Assembly (NCBI GenBank): GCA_008973525.1
Contig: WACJ01000273.1
Location: 124,001-188,000, forward strand
DNA length: 64,000 nucleotides
From: Stenopsyche tienmushanensis
Taxonomy: Eukaryota; Arthropoda; Insecta; Trichoptera; Stenopsychidae
Reading direction: 5' to 3'
The notes below the pieces were generated by a model, which saw only the letters and a program-made list of their open reading frames with translations, made no database searches and was not told where the DNA came from. Within the stretch, counting starts at the first letter, position 1, and each line of letters opens with the position of its first letter. Both the position numbers and the translations under genes were made by a program. Positions 12,888-24,835 of the stretch are shown piece after piece.

Positions 12888-13320
12888 GGACTATGTATTA
12901 TTTTAAAATCAATATTACATGATTGTGAATTAGACCCGCTTATTCTTTTTTTTAATATATGTTTGTATAATTAAAAAAGTAAATCAAAGTATGTGTCAGT
13001 ATTTTGTGAACAGTTCCCCTGTCTTTAATTAAAATTATGCATCACAAAACACCCATATACACAATTTATCGGACTAAGTGATATTAACTTTATTCATTGT
13101 AATCATCAAATCGCTATTAACAATTGTAAGAAATATTATTTCCTAACATAAATATGTAGACTGCAATTTAAATAGAGTTTGTGCATTAAAAATCCTTCCA
13201 AATACTGACTTTCTGATAAGAATAAAACCACAATTGTTTGTCGGCATTCAAAACAAGCATGAGAAATAAAGGATCTGCTTGGGTCATGATTTTAATGACG
13301 ATGGCTACTAGGACACTATT
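12888..13320. other. Sequence after the first calpain, no gene seen
   Basis: AT-rich sequence in which I looked for the missing penta-EF-hand exons of the upstream calpain and found none. A transposon cluster begins just after it. Confidence 0.4.
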
Positions 13321-13440
13321 AGTATAGACCAGTGCTCCGCAACTTTTTCTCTCCTACGGCACATTGTTTTTTTTTACTACCCGTCATTGCCGCAGCACCA
13401 TCTGTGCAAACAGCAATACAATTTCTCTATTGAATATTGT
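13321..13440 (-). mobile_element. hAT transposase fragment
   Basis: On the minus strand about 13379-13430 translates as CIAVCTDGAAAMTGSKK, close to the catalytic-core segment CxxxTDGAxAMxG of the ZBED/SCAND3-like hAT transposases. The neighbouring agtgctccgcaac at 13331-13343 resembles a hAT end. Only this short piece is left. Confidence 0.55.
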
Positions 13441-13734
13441 GTATTTTGAAGAAATTTTGCCATCGAGTTGGAATCTCAGCTGGTGCCGTATGTCAGCCTG
13501 AGCCCGGGCCCTCCACGGTGAATCACCTGAAGACAGTCGGCCGAGAGAGCGTCCATGGTCGTCAGCCGAGACGTTTCTGATCAGCGTCAGATCCAGTCGC
13601 CTGTTGATGGATGTGTAGTGTGCGAAGCACTAGGGAAAGTGAATTTGGATATTATTTTTTGAGAGAGAAAAACTGCTAGGAGGAGCCCTGTCGGTTTTCT
13701 CTGCAGTAGTTTCATTGCTGGTGCAGACGTCATT

Positions 13735-14602
13735 CCGATGTAGTACCTCCCTTCACAGCAAGAGAACTTGCCATAGCTAACAAGCGACTGGCGATGAACA
13801 AAACTCTGGGACCGGATGGCGTCCCTGACAAATACACCTGGCAGGTCACTGGTGCTAATCCAAGCCTCCTGCTAGCGATATACAATACCTGCCTAGTAGG
13901 AGGAGTCTTTCCAGCGCCCTGGAAAAGGCAGCTTGTGCTTATTCCTCATGGATGGCATTTGATCCCCAAGATCTTGAACGAAATTGACGTTTCACCATAT
14001 CTTGTTAGAATGGTGAAGAGTTACCTTGATGAATGAACACTTGACGTTGATGGAGGGAAAAGGGAGCGAACAGCTACGGCGGGCGTTCTACAGGGATCCA
14101 TACTCGGAGCCACTCTGTGGAATATAATGTAGTGCTACGAACACCACTCATGGAGGGCGCCAAAATGATCGCCTTCGCTGATGATGTGGCTCTCTTAGTT
14201 CTGCGAGCGACTTGTGAAGACACAATGCGAAAAGCGAAGAAATGGTTAACATGAGCTGGACTGAAGCTCGCTGTCCAAAAGACGGAAACGCTGTTCTTCA
14301 CAAGACGCAGGAAACTTGCACCTCCACTTCTGATGATCGATGGATGTGAGATCAAATTCTCAAGATTCATTCGATACTTGGGGGGTGGAAATCGATGGCA
14401 AGCTCTGCTTCACTGCACATAAGGAGAAGACGGAGGATCTGGCCAGGTTGATGTCTAACGGCGGAGGCCCAAAAACGCGACCAGCTCTGTTACCACCTGA
14501 CCCAGATCCTTACTGGGCATGGATTATTTGGTAGCTACCTTAATAAAATATCACACACGACATTCGTCTGTCTAGCATGGAGCATTGAAAGGGATACTCT
14601 AC
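13735..14602 (+). mobile_element. R1-like LINE reverse transcriptase fragment (5' part of split copy)
   Basis: The translation from about 13738 reads VPPFTARELAIANKRLAMNK then TLGPDGVPDKYTW, followed by LLLAIYNTCLVGGVFPAPWK and, after a deletion, ILNEIDVSPYLVRMVKSYLD. From 14160 a second frame carries MIAFADDVALLVL, the FADD polymerase motif, and FIRYLGVEIDGKLCFTAHKE. This is the reverse transcriptase of an R1/TRAS-type non-LTR element with frameshifts and a deletion. The fragment is interrupted at 14603 by the hAT element and resumes after it. Confidence 0.75.
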
Positions 14603-14610
14603 GCGAGGAG

Positions 14611-16333
14611 CAGTGGTGTAGTGGGGTGGGAGCGCGTGGGGTCGGCGCTCCCACACTTTTTTCTAGACGATTTGGATTGGACGATTTTGCATAATATAAT
14701 TGTACAAAATTTGTATGTTTTTAGGACCCAAATATGTGTTCTCTTGAAAATATTGTTTATTTAAAACGTGCCATAAATTAAATAAAAGACATGATGGGAT
14801 AAATTTTTAACGTTTTGAATTGGTCGTACCGTTGTTTATTGCGATTTTTTGTTTACTTTGGTCGATCGCCTGGGAAAGTTTAGATGCATCATCGTGGGGC
14901 TGTGATTGGTAGGCGAGAGTGCTTGCTCGTGCATTAGGAACCAAAAATGTGTCCACTTGAAAATACTGTTTATTTAAAACGTGCCATAAATTAAATAAAG
15001 GACACGATGGGACAAATTATTACCTTTTTTTCCCGGCACTTGATACTAATGAAAAAATGAAGCTCGACCCTCAAGCAATTCTGTGACCACAGGGTCTCAT
15101 ACATACTGCGAGTCTCTTTCTTCAAGTTTGCAGAATAACATACGAAAGCAATAAATCAGGCTCATTTTACAGAACGCACTCATTTCACATTTCGGTTTGT
15201 TAATATTATTTTGTTTACAAGATTTTAGTCTATTTCTGTCAATTAACATAAACGGACGCTATACCACTTTCTAAGTTTTATACCTACATATATAATAATA
15301 AGAAAACTTAGCTTACTTTAATTTTCATGTATTTTTTAGCAGGGACTATAATATTTTATTTTTCATTTTAATATAAAATTTTGTGTTGTGTTGTATTGTA
15401 TTGTGCAATAATTATAAGTTAAAATTAAAGTAAAACAATTATATAAATCATATAAATTTTTCAGCGTTTTATATATATACATACATATATAGTTACACAT
15501 ATAAAAGTGTTTTTACAGTTAAAAAAGGATGAAAAACGCAAACAAGAGACACTATTTCAATTTTTCACGAAAAAACTCAAAGTGGGTTCGGTGTTGGTTA
15601 ATAATGTTAGTGATTACACAAGTGTATTAAATATCTATAATAATGAATGTGCTCAAATAGTATATTCGTCAAAATCAGAAAATGAATCGATAGAAGATAA
15701 TACGGTATGTTCATCTTCCTGGCCGAGTATTTGGACCACAGATATGTGGAAAGAAAAGAGAAAACAATATCCTTGGATCATAAGTAAGTCTGGAAAAATC
15801 GGTTGTAAATTATGTGCCAATGTGAAAAGTTTTTCGGTCTTAAAAACACAGGGATCAAGTATTTCGAAAGAATGGAGTTCAATTTCCGTATCATCAAACG
15901 GACATACTACAATAGATCTAGCCAATTAAAATCTTTACGAAAGAAAATTATTTTACACATAAAATCAATTTCACATACGAATGCTGAACAAATTTTACAA
16001 AGTTTTTAGGGCATTAAATTTTTCAGCAAATAATAATTGAAATAAAAAAAGTCCCAAAAAAAATTTATTATAAATAATATTACAAATATTTTGTCATATT
16101 GTAATATTTTAAGGGTATTTTTTATAAACTTTTTTTGCACATGCAAATATTGTTTTATTTAATAAATATTGATTTTTACATAATTATACAAAAATATTTT
16201 TGTAACTATTTATTGGAAAAACGTTTTGTTAGAAACATGATGCGAAAATTGGATTACGGGGGAAGGGAGGGGGTATTAAAATATTATAATTAATCAGCGC
16301 TCCCACACTTTTTTATTTAGCACTACATCACTG
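14611..16333 (+). mobile_element. hAT element with perfect 8-bp target duplication
   Basis: The element starts cagtggtgtagtgg and ends cactacatcactg, with subterminal agcgctcccacac motifs near both ends (about 14653 and 16296). The flanking octamer gcgaggag occurs at 14603-14610 and 16334-16341, the 8-bp duplication expected of hAT transposition. Inside, 15507-15929 and its continuation in another frame to about 16007 encode a zinc-finger N-terminal piece of a KIAA1586-like transposase. Visible text is MWKEKRKQYPWIISKSGKIG, CKLCANVKSF and KTQGSSISKEWSS. The catalytic RNase H-like and dimerisation parts are absent, so this is a deleted derivative. The insertion splits an R1-like LINE. Confidence 0.85.
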
Positions 16334-16341
16334 GCGAGGAG

Positions 16342-16430
16342 CTGGGAGCAAATACGCTCTCGCTTGACAATATGATTCCTTCAATGCGATGCGAGAGAAC
16401 TGAGTTGACAACGGAAGAGCACAAGATGGA
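16342..16430 (+). mobile_element. R1-like LINE fragment (3' part of split copy)
   Basis: If the hAT element and one copy of its octamer duplication are set aside, the reading frame before 14610 (MEHERDTLREE) continues into LGANTLSLDNMIPSMRCERT after 16341. This is like the C-terminal tail of R1-type ORF2 proteins, which read EIGxLTPxNIVxxML at that place. It shows that the LINE copy was present first. Confidence 0.6.
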
Positions 16431-16484
16431 CACATCGCTACCACCCTAGTGCACGTGGTAAGTATCTTACTTCCCTCTTTCCCA

Positions 16485-17055
16485 AAAATCAATTTTAAAA
16501 TGATATACGACGATAGTACCAAAAGTACCCAACGTAACATATAGATGGCGGTTGTTGTTTTAAAATATAAAATAAAAAACACCCAGGCGCTACCATGATA
16601 TGTATTTGTTACACCATATGAAATTCTAAATTCCGCATCTATTATATTTCATATCGATATCCCCATTATTAGAGTCGAGTTGTAGTAAATACATCACAGT
16701 GAAGGAAAGGTTAGGTTAAATGATGTGACCACGCCAGGAATGGCGAAGAAAATCCACAATATAGCAGACATGGTATGTTTTTCAAAAAAAATGCTATATA
16801 TCGCATATTGACATTGAAAAATTGGACATGAGAAAGCTGTGCGCAAGATGGGTACCGCATTTGCTTACAGTAAAACAAAAACAGCGTCGCGATGATTTTT
16901 CAATCGAGCGTTTGGCGATGTTTCACAGCAATAAGGCTGAATTTTTGCATCAATTCATAATCATGGATGAAACATGGGTCCATCACTTCACATTTGAAAC
17001 AAAGCAACATGGGGATCACATTTTAAATTTCGAGCGACCACTTGCGCTCTGAGCG
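16485..17055 (+). mobile_element. mariner element fragment
   Basis: The untranslated part (about 16500-16720) has the phrases aaaagtacccaacgtaacat and catgatatgtatttgttaca, shared with the fragments at 24840 and 45000. The coding part has VTTPGMAKKIHNIA, DMRKLCARWVPHLLTVKQKQ and FIIMDETWVHHFTFETKQ, the last holding the first catalytic aspartate of mariner transposase. Stops and deletions break the frame and the C-terminal half is missing. Confidence 0.8.
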
Positions 17056-17214
17056 CAGATTTTGTAACTTAAAACTAAAAAAAACTAGCTAATATAGGAG
17101 CATAGCTTAGTAAGATAGATAAATATATAGTTTTTATGGGTGGAAGGGAAGTCTAGACTCGTTCGTGACCTCTAGAATTTTCCGCAAGCCACCTTATATA
17201 AAGTTAACCTCTGA

Positions 17215-17380
17215 GGTGGCTTCCGTGATCTTACAGATTGGGTATGCATTTATCGCCGAAAATGCCGCAAAAAGTCCTAAAAGAGGACGAAGTGGCCACA
17301 AGATCTGTGTGTCCAACGGGTCCGCTTTTCGGACCGCCTCGCGATCGGACGTCATACCCGAAAATGTCTACTGGTATAAA
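17215..17380 (+). mobile_element. Remnant of a second mariner-like (DEAHF) family
   Basis: The segment aaatgccgcaaaaagtccta through the cctcgcgatcggacgtcata stretch is shared with 27385-27510 and 45250-45370. In the fullest copy (27210-27530) this follows DEVHFWI, so it is the middle of a mariner-like transposase. Here only about 150 bp remains. Confidence 0.55.
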
Positions 17381-17692
17381 CTACCTAATTTGAGATATTT
17401 TAGTATTTTCCCGTCAGAATACAAGAGCTTTAAACCTGATTAAAAGAAAGCTTAAATATAAATATGATCAAGCATCTTTTAATGAATAAATCATATATCA
17501 ATACATGTATTTATGCTATCGTTTATAAAAATATATACAGCGGAAAAAACAATATTTTTATTTTGAAATACGTGTGGTAATTAAAGCATCCTGTTTATTA
17601 CAATCAATATATATAATGTAAGGATCGGTTGCCAAACAATCAGTCTCTAATTTTAGACACTCGATAAAATAGCACGTTTACAAAATCACAAA

Positions 17693-20600
17693 ATGGCGCC
17701 AATTATGAGGAACAAATATCCGCCCATGTTCACAAAAGATGGGCAACGAATTTACAGGGTAATTGAATTAGTTATTGATATTTGACTATTTTTTTTTTCA
17801 TTAATTGTGAAATATTTAATGCAGTTGGGAGAAGAGGGATGTAAATATCCTTATACGGGCGAAGTTCAAGATTTCAAGACTCTCAGAGCGCAGTGTTTAT
17901 CTGAAGGAAAATTATTCGATGATCCCGAATTTGTGAAAAATATTGCAACCAAAGATGATGTGGAATGGTGTCGAGCGAAGGTAGTATGATTTATTTAAAA
18001 ATTAAGTATACTCAATTTTTTTTGTGCGATTTCGAAGTTATGCGTTGCGAGAAAATCTACACAACACACTTACACTGGGTTTACTATTTATTCCGAAGAA
18101 AAAATAGATTTTGAGTTATATCAATAATCGCAACGAAATTTATCATACAGTGATGATAGTTTGTAATTAAAATAATTAGTATTTCTCTAGTGGATGTCTG
18201 GCATTTGAGATGCCAGATGTCAGACATCCTTAAAAATTTACCAATGATACAAGACGTCCTTTAAATATTATTTTTTAATTGCCTTATTGTTTTCCTGTTT
18301 TTTTATTAACTTTTTTTTATGCGATTTTGGATATATTTTATATAGCTGTTTCAAAGTTATGCGTTTTTTAAAATCCATGGAACGCATCTTCACTTTTTCT
18401 ATGTAAATCATAGCTTTTTTTTTGTGCGATTTTCCGCGGAACGCATTTACCGCACAAAAAAAGGTTTAAGTGTAAGTGTAAAAAAAAAATTAAATATATA
18501 CATTATATTAATAGAATTTAGCCATCAATGCGCGTTTGTACGATCAAAAAAGCAGCAGATTTGATATCAATCAAGGACATTTGGGAGACTGTTGGCTACT
18601 GTCCTCTTTAATGGTATTAGCTGAAAACAAGAAGTAACATTTGAAATTTCATCTGAAAATTATTTCATAAATATTGTCAAAATTGAGATGCTGAAAATAT
18701 ATTTTTTTCAGATTGTTTTTGCAAGTCTGTCCTGATGATCAAGATTTCGAAAAAGAATACGCTGGAATATTTCATTTTAGGTAAAAGATATTTTAATGAA
18801 CGACATAATCACTATTGTTTTATAAACAATGTTAAATTTATAGATTCTGGAAATATGGTCAATGGATTGAAATAGTGATTGATGATTTTCTTCCCTCTAC
18901 ATACGAAACCCTGATTTATGCATTTTCCGTCAATGAAGATTTATTTTGGTCTCCTCTTCTAGAAAAAGCCTATGCGAAGTAAATGTGCTATATATAAATA
19001 TCTACAGAATTAATTGCAAATTTGTTACTTATAAATATCGTCAATTTTCAGGTTATATGGAGGATATAAGAAGATTGTAGATGGTGAAAATGTAGAGTCA
19101 TTGACTGATTTAACTGGTGGAGTCACCGAGACGTTTGTTTTAGATAGCGTACCTGAAAATTTTTATACTATAATGCTTTCAAGCTCATCAGAGAGGATCC
19201 CTATTATCTTGTACCAGTAAAGTATCATTCATAACAATATTTTTAGACAAATTGCTGAAAAAATAAATGACGAAACGAGACGTTATTAATATTTTCAGCA
19301 TACAAAAATGGGTCAATTTCAAGTAAGGATATACCGCGTGATCACTCTTTTACCATTACTGACATACGATATGTAACTATGGACGATTCGGAAGAAATGG
19401 AAAAGATTCCACTGATACGTATCCGAAATACATGGGGAACAAGGCGTGGCGAATGGACAGGAAAATGGAGCGATAAGTATGTATTTATTACAAGAATTTT
19501 AAATTGTTGCGAGCGGCGAAATTGAAAGAGAGGCTACAGCTGGGAGGCTGCGGTAAGGACATCTTCCCGCGGCCAAGGCTGTCTGACGATTTTGATGATT
19601 GTGCATATTTTTTCTTTAAAATCAATTTTGGGTTACATTGCTTAATTTTAATGTTACTTTTATGTAAAAAAATAGGTCAGATGAATGGAAAAAAATATCC
19701 GAATCTATGAAAGACAAGCTTAAATTCGTCAACAAATCCGACGGGGAGTTTTGGATTTCTTATGATAACTTCTTATTTCACTTCGATAAGTATGTCCCGT
19801 GATTTGATAACGTGCTAAATTTGCAAAATCTTCGTTAAAATTCATTGAAAATTGAATGTTTCAGCATGACAATGTGTCATTGGAATTCTAAACAATTGGA
19901 TTTTGATATCGACTCTGGTGAGAGTTCAAAGGCTTGGGAATTGTTAACCTTTGAGGGCAAATGGACAAAAGGTTAATATTCACATTCTATATTAAATGTG
20001 TTTGATTAGATTTAAATTTAAAAACATGTATCTTAGATAAAAATGCCGGTGGACCCAGAAGCGATTTGGAATCATTTTGTAAAAATCCTCAATACACACT
20101 CGAACTCGTCGATCCGGATGAAAATGATGATGAAGAACTTTGCACGGTAAAATAGAATAAATTTGACGTTATTTAAACATTACGCAGTTGTACTCAATAT
20201 TTTTATTATAAGGTTATCATCGCCTTGATGAGTAAAGATCAGAGATTGAAAGAATTGACGGATTTTGAAGTTGGATTTGTTGTATACAAGCAAGGCATCA
20301 ATGATCCAAAGCCGCTATCCAAACAATTCTTTGAGGATAACACACCGATTTTTGTACATGAATCATTTCGGAGTAACGAAGTAGAGGTTTCTAAAAGGTT
20401 CGTTATTATTATAATTTTTTTTTTGAAAATCACAAATTGAATACAAATATAATATACCAAGAGCTGGCAGCATAAATTGAATCATCATTATGACAGTCTG
20501 GCCACTGAGTGCCGTTGGATTTGAGAGGGGAGAGGGAAAAAAATAGTATATCATCAAATTATAATAGAATAAGTCAGTTCCCGAGATGAATAATTCTCAC

Positions 20601-22030
20601 ATTTAACGTATACAACACTGCAATCGGACATATCCGTAATTTTCCATTGAAGGTTTGCTTAACTTTCACAATGCGGATATATCCGTCATACCCACTTTGC
20701 ATGGAATTTGATCTTGACGGATATATACGTCATATCTACTTAAGGGGTTAAATTATTCACATGTGCTAGATGACTTTCAATTTATGCTGCTAGCTCTCAG
20801 TCTATAATCTATCGTTCCAGATTAAAACTTTCACCTGGAAATTATTACATAATATTAATGACAAAAATGGCTGATACTGAAGGGGAATATTTGCTTAGGA
20901 TATTCACAGAAAAATCATGCTCATTAGGGTAAGTCTAAATTATAGATTTATATCACATTTTGTACAATAAATTAGAATGTTGGATATTTTTCAGATGGAT
21001 CAAAGAAGAAAATTGTTTGGTGAAATTAGACGAGAGGGTATGATTTTATTTGATTTGATTGATTTTGATATTTATAAATGATTTACACTCAGTGGCACGG
21101 AAAGTGGCCCAAACTTAATATTTAGTTTGAGTGTTTCTTTTACATATATTCAACTAAACAATTAACTAAATTAAACAGAGTTACTTCATATCGTTATGTT
21201 TATGTTTGGGCCATATTCCATGCCTCTGAATGTATTTATAATTTCAGATAAAAGACATTGTAATTGATCCACCTACAGATTTAGATCGAATTTGTTGGCT
21301 TGAATTGAACGAAATTCTTGATTATGATATTGGTACATATAAACTTATATATTGCTATAATAAAATTGTGTTTATAACTAATTTAATTATAACAAATTTA
21401 GTAACACACAGTGGTGAAAGATTCCCAAAAGATGCATGTCGGTCCATGATATCCATGATGGACAATAATGGTAATATCGATTCTGGAAAATTCAAAGAAC
21501 TATGGCAAAATGTACAGAAATGGAAGGTCATTATAATTGTAATCTTTAGCGATGTTTCTCCTATTAAACTATTATAGTTTGACAGTGTTAAAATTTCAGA
21601 TGGTATTTAAATTATACGATAAAAAATCGAATGGATGTATACCGCTTACAAGTTTTCGGAATGCTCTTTATTCTGCCGGCTTTTCTTTGGATGGTGATAT
21701 TTTGAAAATTTTGGCACACAGGTTATTTCATAAAAAATCTTAATAATCATTAAATATATTTTGCTCGTAATATACAAATATTTATATAAATTTCAGACAT
21801 TGTGGATCACACGATGGTGAAATAACCCTCGAAGATTTTCTAATTTGTGCATTCCGTTTGAAAAATATGTTTGGTCAGTATTTAATTTATTAATGGCATA
21901 TTTTCAGATAAGATAAATGCAAATTAATTTAGAATGATATTTGATGATTGCAGAAGACTTCTCGGATTTGTCAAAATCTCAAGTTAATTTTACACTGGAT
22001 AATTGGCTCAAGAAAACAATAACTTATTAA
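17693..22030 (+). CDS. Calpain cysteine protease with penta-EF-hand domain, one frameshift
   Basis: Second calpain, with the classical domain order. Exons: 17693-17758, 17825-17980, 18515-18633, 18712-18780, 18844-18978, 19052-19216, 19299-19476, 19676-19789, 19865-19971, 20037-20146, 20213-20397, 20821-20928, 20995-21037, 21248-21332, 21402-21526, 21600-21721, 21797-21873, 21954-22030. Start: [10 protein letters not shown]. Triad: Cys100 in QGHLGDCW, His252 in PRDHSF, Asn280 in IRNTWG. Domain III has WSDK, MCHWN and [10 protein letters not shown]. The last five exons form the penta-EF-hand, with [20 protein letters not shown], then [12 protein letters not shown] and a C-terminal FTLDNWLKK. 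Exon 6 is 165 bp against 164 bp in the upstream paralogue; the extra base near 19178-19182 breaks the conserved [10 protein letters not shown] stretch out of frame. Without it the protein is 679 residues, usual for a calpain. All other junctions are clean, so an assembly indel is plausible. Confidence 0.88.
18003..18480 (+). repeat. Dispersed repeat in calpain intron 2 with perfect-stem hairpin
   Basis: The intron is enlarged by a repeat whose inverted copy lies at about 32495-32895. Shared parts are ttgtgcgatttcgaagttat at one end, a segment about tatatagctgtttcaaagtt, and a central hairpin built on ggatgtct and agacatcc (18192-18229). No protein was seen. Both ends carry ttttttgtgcgattt-like sequence in the same orientation. 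The family is probably a non-autonomous DNA element. Confidence 0.65.
19525..19595. repeat. Short GC-rich motif in calpain intron 7, repeated at 48.6 kb
   Basis: The segment ending cttcccgcggccaaggctg in this intron has a near copy, cttcccgcggccaagacca, at about 48641-48660. Both are preceded by a gctgcgg or actgcggg stretch. The origin is unknown; it may be a SINE-like or terminal piece of an unnamed element. Confidence 0.35.
20603..20751. repeat. TTAA-bounded insertion-like segment in calpain intron 11
   Basis: A segment bounded by TTAA at 20603-20606 and 20748-20751 contains three near copies of the palindrome-like word ggatatatccgtca (also as gacatatccgtaat and acggatatatacgtca). The ends are not inverted repeats of each other, so the reading as a TTAA MITE is only a guess. 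Confidence 0.3.
21084..21234. mobile_element. 151-bp MITE in calpain intron 13
   Basis: The ends TA-cactcagtggcacggaaagt and ccatattccatgcctctgaatg-TA match the ends of the 946-bp element at 7186-8131, with a TA duplication. This is a short deletion derivative of the same family, inserted between exons 13 and 14 of the calpain gene without harming the splice sites. Confidence 0.75.
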
Positions 22031-22202
22031 ATCAACAGAATGTAATTGTACACATTGAAAATCAAATTATTTTTTAATAATGATTGCAAATAAATTAAGT
22101 CTATGTTAAAACTAAGATAAAGTAGTTTTTTTATAAATGGGATTGATTCTGTATCCAAGTTTCAAACCATTTTCAAAGTAAGTTTTGATTATCGCTTGAA
22201 CT

Positions 22203-23639
22203 TTAAGGGGGTCATCCAGCGCTTCAGTTTTTTACTTCAACCCTTTTAATATAAATACTTCTATATTGTGCACAATAGAGAAGCTATATAAGGTTAATTT
22301 AAATATAACGGTCTTAATTGAGCACTCAAAGTGTTCAAACTGAACTCTGTTATAATATTTTGTTGTACGTGTCGTCAGTGATGTTTGAAACAAGTGGCGT
22401 CAAATAAAGTCGATCTAAAAAACTAACATTTTAAAGAGATCGCCACACATGAAACAGAATTTGTATTAACATCAGCGAAGAAGTTTCAGGAAGCATGAAC
22501 ATAGATGTGCTAATTGTGACAAGTTCTGTGTAATGTATACAAAAATTTACTTCTGTTTTTTTTATGCCTATACTCCAAATTGGCTTGGGTTTAAAAATTG
22601 GCATGTTGTATAAATGTGAAGAAACTCAAATTATTAATTCATGTACGATAATATAAAATCACTACATTTTACGGTTTAGCCATTTATCGACACGAAAACT
22701 CGATGAAGGAAGAAATTTGGGCAATTTTCTACTACAAATATTCTACAGACGCAAATCCTCAACATCAAAATTGTTCAACATGCGAAGATAGCTGATGTAA
22801 ATAGCGCAAGGCTGAAGCTAGATAATTCAATAATAATTTTCACCACCATAAGTCACCTATGACTGTAGAAGTCCAAAAAATCATCAAACCAGTGTGAATA
22901 TTTATCACAAGATGAAGCACAAACACAAAATAACAATGAATCATTAAATTCATTGATGTGGACATTCGCTTCTATACACCTGCATTCTGGCACAAATGTC
23001 GTTGAAATAACAACTTTTCTTGCCGTGATTATCTTCAATGAAGGATTAAATGGCATTTTGAAAGTTTTATTTAAAGTAGGATGTCAAATTAACCACGTAA
23101 TAACTTAACCCTTTGAGTAGTTAGCTAATTTAAAATCATCGTGTATGTCCATCAGTTATCGACCGTACAAATTACTTATCCGTCAGGACCAATTAATTTG
23201 AGTTACACAATTTTACGTTTTGATATATACAATGGTACGATCTACGCAAGACAGTCCGAGCTCAACACGTAAGAAAGATATTTTTGAATCACTGGAATTC
23301 GATTACAAATACGCGACTGAGCTCCTTAAAAGGTTGGGCTTAAACTGAAGGTTCACTTTGTAGAACAGGCAGTTAAAATTTTATTAGTGATAAACGAATT
23401 GCAATCATTAAATGTGTAATATGAAAAATACACGAAATCTCAAAAACTATCAAACAAATTTCTTCGAAATTTGTTTTAAAATACACCAAAATTCACAAAA
23501 AAATGTTCAACGAGATATCAAATGAGCGATGATTTCAATTTGAAAAAATTGTGGAGTGTACTTAAAATATGAATGAATATATAGTAAAATTTTTATATGA
23601 TGTTTATTAAGCTCGTAAAAAAAAGGATGACCCCCTTAA
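22203..23639. mobile_element. TTAA-flanked element with perfect 15-bp TIR
   Basis: The left end ttaagggggtcatcc (22203-22217) is the exact reverse complement of the right end ggatgacccccttaa (23625-23639). TTAA target use points to the piggyBac type. The 1.44 kb inside has no recognisable transposase, and its longest frames are short. It contains a nested copy of another TTAA family at about 23110-23345. It begins about 170 bp after the calpain stop codon and therefore may end that gene's 3' flank. Confidence 0.7.
23110..23345 (-). mobile_element. Nested TTAA MITE copy (family of 52997 and 63573)
   Basis: The left part ttaaccctttgagtagttag and the right part gaattcgattacaaatacgc are the reverse complement of the two ends of the elements at 52997-53388 and 63573-63953. 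The middle is shortened. It lies inside the element at 22203-23639 and so inserted later. Confidence 0.6.
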
Positions 23640-24835
23640 AAAGGTTTTAAAATTTATTGCATTTAGTATAAATTTGTACCAATAGATGGATGTTTGAATG
23701 CTATTTATTGTCCCAAGTCCCTGTAAATATGTGTATTGTCCCAAGTAACAAACCATTTTATATTTAATAAAACATACATAGATGTCACTATATTAACAGC
23801 AATTGTTATTATTTTTTAACATTATATATATTTATTAAATTAATAATTAAATACAAATTATAATTTTGTAAAATTGATTATAAAAATAATTATTGAATAG
23901 CAAATATTTTTAGTCCATTTTTAATTAATTATATTAATTGAATTATGTTAGTTGATTTTGTATTAAACTCAAAAAAATTATCATTCAATAAAAAATATTT
24001 GCGCATGCGTATTTTCAAATACAATAGGAATCATTAATTGATCAGTATTTGTACAATATTTAAGGATTATGATGAATATTATTGTAGATTTGAAGTGTTG
24101 CTGGATGTATTGGAGAGCGTGTATGGGGTAGGAAGGAAGATAGGAAATTAGGTTCGGTTAATCGTTGCATCAATTGCTGGAATGGCTGTCGGTGAAGGCT
24201 TAACGAAGCGTTATTGTTCTCGTAACCTGTTGATGGTACGAAATAGACTATGGAGCGATTTTGGTCGGAAAGAGCGTTAATTGATTTACAAGTTGGAGCG
24301 CGAGTGGCGAAAACCGCAAATTAAGCATCCATTCAAGTTCTTCGTGGAAAATCATCGCATCAAAAATGTACGTAATTCGACAGAATTTTCCGACTTTCCA
24401 AACATTTTCTATTAACAACGGATTCTTCCACTGATCGAATCTGCCAAAATTGAGATCCTTCTTTTGATAAAGAAGCGACACGGGAAGGAGCGGTGATAAG
24501 GACACGTTTTCAGGGTCCTATTTCAGAAATCGATAGGTCAACGATTCGCGTACGGATATACTGCCGTCATCAAAACAAGGATATTTCCAATTTGGCTTCA
24601 TCAGCAATGTTGAATGCACTTATTTGCCTCATAAAACAATTGTTCACCTGAACACGGAAAACGTACGCGTGTTTCATTTCAACATCGATTCATCGAACTT
24701 CAAGAAAAACGAGATATTAATTTTATATTCCAAAATATACAGTTTTGATTTCAATTGCGGATATTTGGAAAAGGACACATACCACATTCTGAAGAATTAA
24801 CATCATCAGAAGCATACATGATAAAAAAAGTGTAT
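23640..24835. other. No gene recognised
   Basis: AT-rich sequence to about 24080, then a segment of more balanced composition (24090-24720) with no protein similarity that I can name. The minus-strand frame at 24248-24505 has no recognisable domain. Confidence 0.35.
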
